A stretch of 64,000 bases of DNA from Dorea sp. D27. GTDB taxonomy: Bacteria > Bacillota > Clostridia > Lachnospirales > Lachnospiraceae. The stretch lies in NCBI RefSeq assembly GCF_001185345.1, contig NZ_KQ236743.1:438274-502273 (forward strand), given 5' to 3'. A program made the position numbers and the translations under genes. Positions 15,858 through 24,998 of this stretch are shown piece by piece. How positions within the stretch are numbered: the stretch's first letter is position 1; every line of letters starts with the position of its first letter. Under the pieces are notes generated by a model, which did no database searches, was not told the DNA's origin, and saw only the letters and a program-made list of their open reading frames with translations.

Positions 15858-16601
15858 ATGAATAAAGCGATAGAGTACCGGGATATCAAGAAGGTCTACG
15901 GTGGCAAGGCAATCATAGAAGGATTCAGCATGTCAGTAGAACAAGGAGAATTCGTCACTGTCATAGGCTCCTCCGGGTGTGGAAAGACGACGATACTGAA
16001 GATGGCCAATGGGCTTGTTACTCCGACCGGAGGCTCGGTCATTGTCAATGGCAGGGATATTCGGGATGAAAATATGATAGAGCTGCGCCGGAATATCGGC
16101 TATGCGATACAGGGAAGTGTCCTGTTTCCCCATATGACGGTGGAACAGAACATATCGTACGTACCGAATCTGCTGAACAGGAAGAATAAAAAGAAGACGA
16201 AGGAAGCGGTGAGCAAATGGATGGGTATCGTGGGCCTTGAAGAAGAGCTGAGGGGCCGATATCCGTCAGAGCTGTCCGGAGGGCAGCAGCAGAGAGTCGG
16301 AATCGCAAGGGCGCTTGCGGCATCTCCGGATATACTGCTGATGGATGAGCCGTTCGGAGCTGTCGACGAGATAACGAGGGGACAACTGCAGACTGAACTG
16401 AAGCAGATTCATGAAAAGACGGGAATCACGATACTTTTTGTGACCCATGACATATCAGAGGCATTGAAGCTCGGTACGAAAGTGCTTGTGATGGATCAGG
16501 GAAAGATACAGCAGTACGGTACGCCTGCGGAGCTGCTTTTAAGTCCCGGGACAGAATTTGTAAGCAGGCTGGTGGAGAAAGAAAGGCAGGATTTATGTTA
16601 G
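15858..16601 (+). CDS. ABC transporter ATPase (betaine/choline/ergothioneine type)
   Basis: 247-residue ATP-binding subunit that powers the importer encoded just upstream. Walker A GSSGCGKTT lies at about residue 35, the signature LSGGQQQRVGIARAL at about 138, Walker B DILLMDEPFGAVD follows, and the H-loop is FVTHDISEA. It is short compared with OpuAA/OpuCA because the C-terminal CBS pair is missing, so osmotic gating through CBS domains is not expected. AGGAGGT precedes the ATG. Last gene of the sirtuin-transporter run. A small AGAAAG/CTTTCT hairpin followed by ATTTTT (16603-16620) may terminate it. Confidence 0.9.
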   Translation: MNKAIEYRDIKKVYGGKAIIEGFSMSVEQGEFVTVIGSSGCGKTTILKMANGLVTPTGGSVIVNGRDIRDENMIELRRNIGYAIQGSVLFPHMTVEQNISYVPNLLNRKNKKKTKEAVSKWMGIVGLEEELRGRYPSELSGGQQQRVGIARALAASPDILLMDEPFGAVDEITRGQLQTELKQIHEKTGITILFVTHDISEALKLGTKVLVMDQGKIQQYGTPAELLLSPGTEFVSRLVEKERQDLC

Positions 16602-16688
16602 TAGAAAGCCCTTTCTATTTTTCTCCTTTACGTGTATAATAGACGTATCTTATTAGACGGATATGGACCGGGATAAGGAGATGAACCT

Positions 16689-19109
16689 ATGTCTGCCGAC
16701 AATCTGGCTGATCTACTCGATGCGCTGACCGATATGAGCGTTTATGTTATAGAAGAAGAGACACACAGGCTGCTGTACTTTAATGAACGCTGTCGGGAAA
16801 ACGGACGGGGCAGAGCCGTGATAGGCGCCAAATGCCATGATGTATGGCCTGAGGTGTGTGCATGCTGCCCTCTGAAGAGCCTGGGGGACAGGACATCCTG
16901 CCATATCGTGTGTCCGGATCCGCTGCTTCACACGACTGTTGATGTGACAGCCAGCCGGATTACTTGGGACGGGAGCGTACGTGCGATAGCAGTGACCGCT
17001 TCCCCTCACAGGCTTGACCTTGAGGAAGAACAGGATATCAGGAATATACAGCATATGTATGCGCAGAGCCTTGTTACTGTATTTGACGAATGTATCATCG
17101 CCAATCTGACAGACGACTATTATGTCAACTGCCAGAAAGATACATTCTGGACAGATATACCGGAACAAGGCAATTTTGGCGTGGAAAACCGTAATTATGC
17201 TGCCAAGGTGATTCATCCGGATGATCTGGAACAGTTTAATGCATGCTTTTCCCGAGAGGCGATGCTGGAGTCGTTTATTAGCGGGAAGAAGCGGATTACG
17301 AGGCGGCTGCGGCGTCTGTCCAAGGATGGCGGATATCGCATAGCAGAGTTTGCCGTGGCAAGAATAGACGCTGCAGATGAGCGGGAATGCTGGTGCGTGC
17401 TCGTATTTCATGATGTACACGATGAAGCCATGCAGGAACAGCAGCTTAATGTAGAAATCAGCCAGCTTGCGACGGCGGCGAGAGCAGCCTACCAGATGCT
17501 CATCGCTGTCAACCTGACCCGGAATACGTATCACATGCTCGAATATGAGCGGTCTCAGGTCAAAAGACCGGACGACTACGGCAGCTTTGATGATTTGATT
17601 GCGTTTGAACTGGCCGGTGTCCATCCGGATTACCAGGATGAGTTTATGAGGAAGTTCCGGCGGAGTGCCCTGATCAGCACGTATCTGCAGGGGGAGCGTA
17701 TCGTGTCCATGGAAGTGCCGCATCTCGGAGAAGACGGCGGCTACCACTGGAATTTTACGCAGGTCGTGAGGGTAGAGAGCCCACATACGGACGATCTGAT
17801 TGAGATTACGCTCTCGAGAAATATTGACGAGGAGCGGCGGATACAGGAAGAGACGATTGAAAAGGAACGAAGGACGAAGCAGATGCTGGAGGAGGCGCTG
17901 GATAAAGCGGAGCGGGCGAGCCAGGCAAAAAGTGATTTCCTGTCCAGGATGAGCCATGACATCCGTACGCCGATGAATGCCATTATCGGCATGACAGAAC
18001 TTGCATTGATGAATACAGGAGATGAAAAGAAGGTCAGGGAGTATCTGGAAACGATTGCCGGTTCCGGCAGACGGCTGCTAGAACTTATCAACGAGGTGCT
18101 GGATGTAAGCAAGATTGAAAGCGGTACATTCGAGCTGACGGAAAGAGAGCTTGACCTGCATGAACTGGTGGACGAGGCGGCCGATATGCTCCGGGTATCG
18201 ACAGAGAAGAGGAATCAGACATTGCGCGTCGATGTTGACAAGGACATACATTCGAAGGTTCTCGCAGATGCGGGAAGGCTCAGCCAGATTCTTGTAAATG
18301 TCCTGTCCAACGCGTCCAAATATACGGAAGAGGGAGGCATCATCTCTCTTTCCTTGCACGAGCTCAAAAAGGAAGAGAACGAGATAGGCACTTACGAGTT
18401 CATTATCAAGGACAATGGAATCGGCATGGAACCGGAATATGTGGAACATATATTTGAACCGTTCAGCCGTGCGGATGACAGCAGGATAAGCAAAGTCACG
18501 GGAACGGGACTTGGGATGACGATTGTAAGGAACCTCATAGCTATGATGGGCGGTGATATTCAGATTGATAGTGAGTACAGGAAGGGGTCGAAGTTCACGA
18601 TTACCTTGTATCTGACGAAATGTGACAGCCCGGCTATTGCAAAACCGGTGGACACGCAACGGGAGCCAGAGTCTTTTTCCGGACTCAGGGTCCTTCTCGT
18701 AGAGGACAATGAGCTGAACAGGCAGATTGCGACGGAGATGCTGGAACTGCTCGGAACACAGGTGGACGGCGCGGAAAATGGCAGACAGGCGGTAGAAGCG
18801 GTGCGGTCACGCCCGCCCCTTTATTACGATATCATCTTTATGGATGTGCAGATGCCGGTAATGAATGGATATGAAGCCGCAAAAGAGATTCGCGGCTGTG
18901 GGATGGAGCGGATTGAGGAACTGCCGATCATCGCGCTGACTGCCGACGCTTTTGCCGAAGACGTCAGGCGTGCCCGTCAGGCAGGCATGAACGGACATCT
19001 TGCGAAACCTGTATCCATGGAGCAGTTGAAAAGGATATTGGCTAACAGTACCGCGTGGAGGAAACGCAGCGGTAGAGAACCAGCTGGCGGTGCAGAAGCG
19101 GAAAGATAA
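16689..19109 (+). CDS. hybrid sensor histidine kinase with receiver domain
   Basis: 806 residues, no membrane segment. The N-terminal PAS-like domain carries a cysteine cluster (AKCHDVWPEVCACCPL, about 58-73). Two further PAS-like domains follow (about 120-250 and 270-400), then a short coiled coil, HisKA with the phosphoacceptor in SHDIRTPMNAI (His at about 420), the ATPase domain (N-box, DNGIGM, GTGLGM), and a C-terminal REC domain with the phosphoacceptor Asp in FMDVQMPVMNGYEA. No HPt or output domain is present, so phosphate must pass to other proteins. AAGGAG precedes the ATG by 8 nt. It lies in tandem with a second, longer hybrid kinase 21 bp downstream. Confidence 0.92.
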   Translation: MSADNLADLLDALTDMSVYVIEEETHRLLYFNERCRENGRGRAVIGAKCHDVWPEVCACCPLKSLGDRTSCHIVCPDPLLHTTVDVTASRITWDGSVRAIAVTASPHRLDLEEEQDIRNIQHMYAQSLVTVFDECIIANLTDDYYVNCQKDTFWTDIPEQGNFGVENRNYAAKVIHPDDLEQFNACFSREAMLESFISGKKRITRRLRRLSKDGGYRIAEFAVARIDAADERECWCVLVFHDVHDEAMQEQQLNVEISQLATAARAAYQMLIAVNLTRNTYHMLEYERSQVKRPDDYGSFDDLIAFELAGVHPDYQDEFMRKFRRSALISTYLQGERIVSMEVPHLGEDGGYHWNFTQVVRVESPHTDDLIEITLSRNIDEERRIQEETIEKERRTKQMLEEALDKAERASQAKSDFLSRMSHDIRTPMNAIIGMTELALMNTGDEKKVREYLETIAGSGRRLLELINEVLDVSKIESGTFELTERELDLHELVDEAADMLRVSTEKRNQTLRVDVDKDIHSKVLADAGRLSQILVNVLSNASKYTEEGGIISLSLHELKKEENEIGTYEFIIKDNGIGMEPEYVEHIFEPFSRADDSRISKVTGTGLGMTIVRNLIAMMGGDIQIDSEYRKGSKFTITLYLTKCDSPAIAKPVDTQREPESFSGLRVLLVEDNELNRQIATEMLELLGTQVDGAENGRQAVEAVRSRPPLYYDIIFMDVQMPVMNGYEAAKEIRGCGMERIEELPIIALTADAFAEDVRRARQAGMNGHLAKPVSMEQLKRILANSTAWRKRSGREPAGGAEAER

Positions 19110-19130
19110 ACGAATGTGGGGGAGGACAGC

Positions 19131-22100
19131 GTGAAACTAGAAGAGAGAATATGCCGGCAGCGTATGGAAGAAGCGAAGAGGCTGGCCAGCGTCATGATGC
19201 ATAAGCACTATTGTGAGAATGATATAGAGGGGGTTACGGCCCTCTTTGCCCCTCAGATTTCCTGGCTTGGGGCGGGTGAGGAAGAATGTGCGTCAGGGCG
19301 GGAGGCTTGCGTGAACCGGTTTCGGAATTATAAGGGCGCGATTCCAAGATGTAACATATCGGAAGAGGAATATGATGCCATCTGTCCTGAGTCAGATGTC
19401 TATATTGTGATGGGACGCATGTGGATTGAGACAGACCGAAGTGCCGGTATGTACCTGAGAGTACACCAGAGAGTAACCTATGTGTTCCAGGAGACGGAAG
19501 AGGGGCTGAAATGTGCACATATCCATTGCTCAAACCCGTACCAGGAGATGGTAGGAGATGAGAAATTCCCTGATAAGATCGGGAAGCAGTCGTATGAGTA
19601 TATCCAGGAGCAGCTGTCCAGTCTTGAAGAGGAGATAAGGCAGAGGAACCGGCAGTTTGAGGTAATCATGTCCTCCATCGCGGGCGGCCTTAAAATCAGC
19701 AATGACGATGATACATATTCCTATGCGTTCGTGAGCCAGGAGGCGGCCGCGCTATTCGGTTATACGGTAGACGAATTTATGGAGGCGACGGGAGGATCTG
19801 CAGTAGGCAATGTCTATCCTCCGGATCTTCCGAAGGCATTGGCGGACTGTGCCGAGGCATTTAAGGACGGCGGCCTCATATATTCGACCAAGTACAGGGT
19901 GCGCTGCAAGGACGGAAGCCTCAAATGGGTGATGGACAGCGGGAAGAAGTCGATGGATGCAGACGGCAGGTGGATGGTGAACAGCCTGTATCTTGATATA
20001 ACCCGTTCCGAGCAGGATGCACAGCGCCTGAGGGAACAGACCGAACTGCTCACAAGCATATACGCGACGGTGCCGTGCGGGATCATACGGTTCGTCAGAC
20101 ACAGGGACAAAAGCTTCAGCCTCATATCTTTGAACAGGGCAGTCATAGCGCTTATGGGCTATGACAGCATGGAATCCGGTAAAAATGACTGGCATGACGG
20201 CGTGATGGGAGCGGTAATTGAAGAGGACAGAAAAATTCTGGGCAATGCGTACGGTATGCTCAAGAGGATAGGGGACCGCCGGGACTGTGAATACCGGGTG
20301 CGCTGGAGAGACGGATCCATCCACTGGATGGACGGTACGAGCATGATTGTAGGAGTGACTCCGGAAGGCGAAGATATCCTTCAGCGCACGGTGGTAGATG
20401 CCACACAGCGCAGAATCCTGCAGCAGAGGCTGGACCGGGAACACGAGATGTACCGGGTGGCGATGGAGGCCAGCTCTGCCATCATGTTTGAATATCTGAT
20501 GGATTCTGACACGTTCATCAGCTACGAACCGAGAACCGGAAGAGGAGTCCTCCGCAATGAGATACAGGACTACTCTAAGGTCCTGCTGAAACATGAAATT
20601 GTACATCCTGACGACGTCTCTACGGTTATTGACAATATATGCAACGGCCGTACGGAAGTGTTTGAGGTGCGTTGTTCCACGCCGGAAGGGCGGCCGGGAG
20701 CATATGTCTGGCATCGGGTGAACAGCAGGCTTATGCTGGAAGGCGGGCGGCCGATCCGCGTGGTAGGCGCGCTTCATAATATACATAAGATGAAGTCAAA
20801 GCTGTCGGAGAGCAGCGAGCGGCTGCGGATGAACCAGTCGGCGCTTCAGGCGATCAATGATGTGTACGTAAGCATATTTTATGTAAATCTGCAGGAGGAC
20901 AGCTACTACGCCGTACGTCTGCCGGAGGCGGACAGAGGCGAAAGCCTTTCCCGAAGCGGCAGCTACTCAGGCGAGTTGTGCGGCTATTTGTTAAAAGACG
21001 TGGCGGATGCAGACAGGGAAAAGGTTGCCGGCATCTGTGACAGAGACGGCATTTACAGGAAACTTGCCGGGCGTTCCGGACATCTCGAGGTCGAGTTCAG
21101 GCATAAGAAGTCTGCCTGCTGGTTCCGGATGGAAGTCCATTTGACCGCGGCAGGCAGCAGTGCCGAAGAAAACGCTATATTCGCATTCAGGAACATCAGT
21201 GCGGAAAAGCAGAAGGAGCTGGAATACTATGAAGAAGAGAAAAAAGCCAAGCTTGCACTGGAAGAGGCGTATGCTTCCGTAAACCGTGCAAACCAGGCAA
21301 AATCCGACTTCCTGTCCAGAATGAGCCACGACATCCGCACTCCGATGAACGCGATTATGGGGATGGCGGCAATTGCCCGGAACAGTCTTGGAGACGATGA
21401 AAGAATTACAGACTGCATGTCCAAGATTGACCTTTCCGGCAGGCATCTTCTCGGTCTGATCAATGAAGTGCTGGATATGTCGAAGATCGAGTCCGGAAGC
21501 ATGAGCCTCAGTGAAGACGTCATCATGCTGGACAGCTTTCTGGAGGAAGTATCGGACATAATCAGGCCGGACGCTGAACAGAAGAACCAGCATTTTCATG
21601 TCGTAAGAAAAGAAGGAAAGCATGGAGCAGTGTATGGAGACACTGTCCGTCTGAAGCAGATATTGATAAACCTGCTTTCTAACGCTGTAAAATATACGCA
21701 GGAGGGCGGACATATCACAGCCAGCCTGGAAGAGAAGCTGTCAAGCGAAAGCGGCGTGGGATGTTTTGAGTTTATCGTGGAAGATGACGGTATCGGCATG
21801 TCGCCGGAATTCCTTGACAAATTGTTCCTGCCGTTTGAGCGGGCGGAGGACGAACGTGTCAGCCAGATTCAGGGAACAGGCCTTGGCCTTTCCATAACTC
21901 TTAATCTTGTACAGATGATGAACGGTACGATTCAGGTAGACAGCCGCTTAAACGAAGGCACAAAGTTTGCCGTCACGGTATATCTGAAACTAGTGCAGGA
22001 TGACAGCAGTCCGGACGCCGCCAGGGAGGAGGAGCCGGTAGAAGCAGAATATAAATTTGTGCCCGGCACTCGTATTCTTCTGGCAGAGGACAATATCCTC

Positions 22101-22454
22101 AATCAGGAGATAGTTGTGGATCTGCTGTCTATGAACGGCATCGAGACAGACTGTGCAGACAATGGCAAAGCGGCTGTGGAAACGTTCCTTGCAAATGCGC
22201 CTGGAACGTATGCCCTCATATTGATGGATATTCAGATGCCGGTCATGGACGGGTACAGCGCCGCCAGGGCGATACGGAGTCTCGGCGATGCAGGAGAGAG
22301 GCCGGATGCCGCACATATTCCTATCATAGCGCTAACAGCCAACGCGTTTGTGGATGATGCATACCGTGCAAAGCAGGCCGGTATGGACGCACATGTAACA
22401 AAACCGCTGGAAATCAACCGGCTGCTGCAAATCATGCATCAGCTCACCAATTAA
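19131..22454 (+). CDS. hybrid histidine kinase with N-terminal SnoaL-like domain and multiple PAS domains
   Basis: 1107 residues. Residues 1-145 resemble a SnoaL/NTF2-like domain (YCENDIEGVTALFAPQISWLGAGE, then RVTYVFQETEEGLKCAHIHCS). Three or four PAS domains follow to about residue 690, then HisKA (SHDIRTPMNAI), an ATPase domain with DDGIGM and GTGLGL, and a REC domain with the Asp in LMDIQMPVMDGYSA. There is no membrane segment or HPt domain. The start is GTG at 19131 with GGGGAGG 5 nt upstream. It is only 21 bp after the previous kinase, and their kinase cores are clearly related, so a gene duplication with different sensor parts is likely. The signal is unknown. Confidence 0.9.
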   Translation: MKLEERICRQRMEEAKRLASVMMHKHYCENDIEGVTALFAPQISWLGAGEEECASGREACVNRFRNYKGAIPRCNISEEEYDAICPESDVYIVMGRMWIETDRSAGMYLRVHQRVTYVFQETEEGLKCAHIHCSNPYQEMVGDEKFPDKIGKQSYEYIQEQLSSLEEEIRQRNRQFEVIMSSIAGGLKISNDDDTYSYAFVSQEAAALFGYTVDEFMEATGGSAVGNVYPPDLPKALADCAEAFKDGGLIYSTKYRVRCKDGSLKWVMDSGKKSMDADGRWMVNSLYLDITRSEQDAQRLREQTELLTSIYATVPCGIIRFVRHRDKSFSLISLNRAVIALMGYDSMESGKNDWHDGVMGAVIEEDRKILGNAYGMLKRIGDRRDCEYRVRWRDGSIHWMDGTSMIVGVTPEGEDILQRTVVDATQRRILQQRLDREHEMYRVAMEASSAIMFEYLMDSDTFISYEPRTGRGVLRNEIQDYSKVLLKHEIVHPDDVSTVIDNICNGRTEVFEVRCSTPEGRPGAYVWHRVNSRLMLEGGRPIRVVGALHNIHKMKSKLSESSERLRMNQSALQAINDVYVSIFYVNLQEDSYYAVRLPEADRGESLSRSGSYSGELCGYLLKDVADADREKVAGICDRDGIYRKLAGRSGHLEVEFRHKKSACWFRMEVHLTAAGSSAEENAIFAFRNISAEKQKELEYYEEEKKAKLALEEAYASVNRANQAKSDFLSRMSHDIRTPMNAIMGMAAIARNSLGDDERITDCMSKIDLSGRHLLGLINEVLDMSKIESGSMSLSEDVIMLDSFLEEVSDIIRPDAEQKNQHFHVVRKEGKHGAVYGDTVRLKQILINLLSNAVKYTQEGGHITASLEEKLSSESGVGCFEFIVEDDGIGMSPEFLDKLFLPFERAEDERVSQIQGTGLGLSITLNLVQMMNGTIQVDSRLNEGTKFAVTVYLKLVQDDSSPDAAREEEPVEAEYKFVPGTRILLAEDNILNQEIVVDLLSMNGIETDCADNGKAAVETFLANAPGTYALILMDIQMPVMDGYSAARAIRSLGDAGERPDAAHIPIIALTANAFVDDAYRAKQAGMDAHVTKPLEINRLLQIMHQLTN

Positions 22455-22629
22455 TACATTCGACATACAGCTGCTGCGGTATCCTTTTTCGCTTATGTCA
22501 CGGCTAACGGTGTACAGTTCGCGAAGCTGTATCCGGAACAGAGTGCGGAGACCCGGTTTGCAAGAAGGGGGCACGGGTATCTCTATGCCTTCTGCAACAG
22601 GCACGGCCTGTTCAGGATGAAAGTGTAGC
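22455..22629 (+). pseudogene. possible coding remnant after the hybrid kinase
   Basis: The frame of the upstream kinase continues for 58 codons after its TAA and ends at TAG 22627-22629. The translation looks protein-like (GVQFAKLYPEQSAET, then GHGYLYAFCNRHGLF) and has no start codon of its own. It may be the tail of a decayed gene. I do not recognise the family, and a 58-codon open frame can occur by chance. Confidence 0.25.
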
Positions 22630-22688
22630 GAAAGCTTGCTGCAAGTAGTGCATATACTAAAAGCAACAGACATTGATATGAGGATTAT

Positions 22689-23822
22689 ATGGAGATACAT
22701 GTAGTAATGGAAGGAGATAATATAGACAGCATCGCGGCGGCGTACGGCGTAGAAGTCTGGAAGCTCATCTATGATAACCAGCTCATATATCCGTACCGGC
22801 TTGCGATCGGGCAGGCGCTGCTTATCCAGACAGGGGCGAGAAGTCCGCAGAGAAGTATATATGTGAGCGGATATGCCTATCCGTTTATCAGCAGATGGGT
22901 ACTTCAGCAGACATTGCCGTTTTTGTCCGAACTGCCGATATTTTCATATGGCTTTACGCCGGAAGGGGAGCTTGTCCCCCCGCTTCTGGATGAGCGGTGG
23001 ATGATACGGGAGGCAGTGAGGTATGGGACAGAAGCAGTCCTGACGCTGACGCCGCTCGGGCCGGACGGCCGCTTCAACAACAGCCTTATCAGCGCGGTCG
23101 TATACAACAATTATGCGTCAGACGCCCTTATTTCTAATCTTCTGGAGGTTATGAGAGAAAAAGGATATAGTGGCCTTGATATTGATTTTGAATATATACT
23201 GCCTGATGACCGTGACGCTTTCACACGATTCGTATGGAAGACGGCCGAAGCCATGCGTGCCGCCGGCTACTGGCTTTCAATTGCCCTGGCGCCGAAATCG
23301 TCGGCGGAACAGAGAGGCCTTCTATATGAAGGCAAGGACTACCATGCACTGGGGGAGGCCGCCGATCACGTGCTGCTCATGACTTATGAGTGGGGATATA
23401 CTTATGGGCCGCCGATGGCGGTAGCCCCTCTGCCACAGGTGCGGGATGTCGTTGAATACGCGGTAACGGAGATACCTGACTGGAAGATCAATCTCGGGAT
23501 ACCAAACTATGGATATGACTGGCCCCTTCCGTACGAGAGGGGAGTGACACGGGCGCAAACGCTTGGAAATGTGCAGGCCGTCCAGCTTGCCATAGCGAGA
23601 GGCGCCTCTATACGGTTTGACGAGACCGCGCAGAGCCCATACTTTAACTATGTGGAGAATGGCACGGAACATGAGGTGTGGTTTGAAGATGTGAGAAGCC
23701 TCCAGGCAAAGTTCGGCCTCATAACGGAGTATGGGCTGCGGGGCTGCGGCTACTGGCAGATTATGCAGTGGTTCAGGGCCAACTGGCTGCTTCTGCGGGA
23801 TAATTTCTATATACTAAAATAA
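22689..23822 (+). CDS. LysM-GH18 spore cortex-lytic enzyme (YaaH/SleL-like)
   Basis: 377 residues. Residues 1-47 are one LysM peptidoglycan-binding repeat (HVVMEGDNIDSIAAAYGVEVWKL). Residues 55-377 are a glycoside hydrolase family 18 barrel with the strand GLDIDFEYI carrying the catalytic glutamate (DxDxE), and a closing GCGYWQIMQWF. YaaH/SleL enzymes are N-acetylglucosaminidases that act on spore cortex during germination. There is no signal peptide, as in YaaH proteins deposited from the mother cell. One LysM is present instead of the common two. The last 16 bp overlap the 3' end of the convergent SDR gene. Confidence 0.88.
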   Translation: MEIHVVMEGDNIDSIAAAYGVEVWKLIYDNQLIYPYRLAIGQALLIQTGARSPQRSIYVSGYAYPFISRWVLQQTLPFLSELPIFSYGFTPEGELVPPLLDERWMIREAVRYGTEAVLTLTPLGPDGRFNNSLISAVVYNNYASDALISNLLEVMREKGYSGLDIDFEYILPDDRDAFTRFVWKTAEAMRAAGYWLSIALAPKSSAEQRGLLYEGKDYHALGEAADHVLLMTYEWGYTYGPPMAVAPLPQVRDVVEYAVTEIPDWKINLGIPNYGYDWPLPYERGVTRAQTLGNVQAVQLAIARGASIRFDETAQSPYFNYVENGTEHEVWFEDVRSLQAKFGLITEYGLRGCGYWQIMQWFRANWLLLRDNFYILK

Positions 23823-24814
23823 GGTTTTGCATTCTTGCCACGAAGCCAAAGGACGGTGTCCTCAAGGGTGGAACGAATGTCGCGGGGCATATATCCAAGT
23901 TGGGAGGTCGCCTTGTCGTGGGAAAAGCGGTCGTTACTCTGCAAGGTGTAAAGAGAGTATCTTGTATACAGGGGCCGCCTTTTCTTCATACGTAACCATC
24001 GGCTTATGGCAGGGCATGCTGCTCGGGCCATCCATATGGGAAGGACAGGTAGACGGCGTCCTCCTGCTGCCTCCCGCAGCATGTGTATGATATCGCATAT
24101 CTCATAGTGCCTGTTGGACAGTATGTAGCATTCGCCGGCGCCCCCTTTTTCCAGAGCGAGCAGGCATCCTTCCGCGACATCCCGCACGTCTACGAAATCA
24201 TATCCGCCGTCGACACAGGCCGGAAGCAGACCGTCCAGGTAGTCTTCCACAAGCTGCATGAGATAGCTGCCGGAAAGGGCGCCCGGGCCAAGCATGCCAG
24301 AGGGATGGACGATGACAGTGTCCAGACCTCTGTGAGCCGCATTGAGGACAGCCTGTGACGCCTCCGCTTTCGTCCTGGCATACCCGCCACGTACCTTTTC
24401 CGGCGAGAAACAGGAAACTTCCTGTAGTACGCTTAGATTATCTTTTTCTGGTATCGCATGGACGGAACTTACATAGAGAAATCTTTTTATCTTGTATTCC
24501 ATACAGAGGGAGAGCATATTTTCCGTGCCTCTGACATTCACATTATAAACTTGCTCAGAAAGCTTCCATGATATGTCGACGATGCCGGCTGCATGTATAA
24601 CGAATACTTCTGCGCCGGCAGTATTCTGGAAGAGCGGGATAAGGCTCCTGGTATCCGTTACATCCCCTTTGGTATAGCAGACTTTTTCAAATAGCTGTTC
24701 CGTGTCGCCGGGCAGGATGAGGCCCCTGATCTCGGAGCCCGTTTTAAGCAGCTGGAGTATGATGGCTCTCCCAAGGTGACCGTTGGCTCCTGTGATGATA
24801 TATACCTTTTTCAT
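23807..24814 (-). CDS. NAD(P)-dependent epimerase/dehydratase (extended SDR)
   Basis: 335-residue extended short-chain dehydrogenase. The Rossmann motif GANGHLG is at residues 10-16. The catalytic Ser is in LYVSSVHA and the Tyr-x3-Lys in GGYARTKAE. A basic C-terminal region (WLRMKKRRPLYTR) follows. It resembles the dihydroflavonol-4-reductase/3-beta-hydroxysteroid dehydrogenase group, so the substrate could be a ketone or a sugar nucleotide; nothing in the context decides. ATG 24814 has AGGAGG 8 nt upstream; the GTG at 24823 is part of that ribosome site. It is divergent from a TetR gene with overlapping promoters, so it is probably that regulator's target. Confidence 0.85.
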   Translation of the reverse strand: MKKVYIITGANGHLGRAIILQLLKTGSEIRGLILPGDTEQLFEKVCYTKGDVTDTRSLIPLFQNTAGAEVFVIHAAGIVDISWKLSEQVYNVNVRGTENMLSLCMEYKIKRFLYVSSVHAIPEKDNLSVLQEVSCFSPEKVRGGYARTKAEASQAVLNAAHRGLDTVIVHPSGMLGPGALSGSYLMQLVEDYLDGLLPACVDGGYDFVDVRDVAEGCLLALEKGGAGECYILSNRHYEICDIIHMLREAAGGRRLPVLPIWMARAACPAISRWLRMKKRRPLYTRYSLYTLQSNDRFSHDKATSQLGYMPRDIRSTLEDTVLWLRGKNAKPYFSI

Positions 24815-24847
24815 AAGAAACACCTCCTAAGCTATATGGACACGGTG

Positions 24848-24897
24848 TTGATTATCTATCATATATGTATTATAATATATGATATGTCCGTATACAA
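24848..24897. promoter_or_regulatory. face-to-face promoters with a shared dyad operator
   Basis: Plus strand: TTGATT (24848-24853), 17 bp, TATAAT (24871-24876), for the TetR gene. Minus strand: TTGTAT (24892-24897), 17 bp, TATAAT (24869-24874), for the SDR gene. The two -10 boxes overlap. TATCATATAT (24857-24866) and ATATATGATA (24875-24884) form a perfect 10-bp inverted repeat covering both, so one bound repressor could shut both promoters. Confidence 0.7.
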
Positions 24898-24998
24898 TCG
24901 ACAGCTTGAGGACGAATCGTGTGTTACCAGACATATGTGGAATGTCGTGTCTGATATTGGACAAATTCTATGAAATTACAGCGAAAGGGGATAACAGA

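Noticed and set aside
16713..17957. 414-codon open frame on the minus strand
   Set aside because: It lies fully inside the first hybrid kinase, antisense; its translation has no domain pattern and it has no ribosome site. Same judgement for long antisense frames at 19752-20786, 31085-32236, 33457-34671 and 39524-40525, all opposite clear genes.
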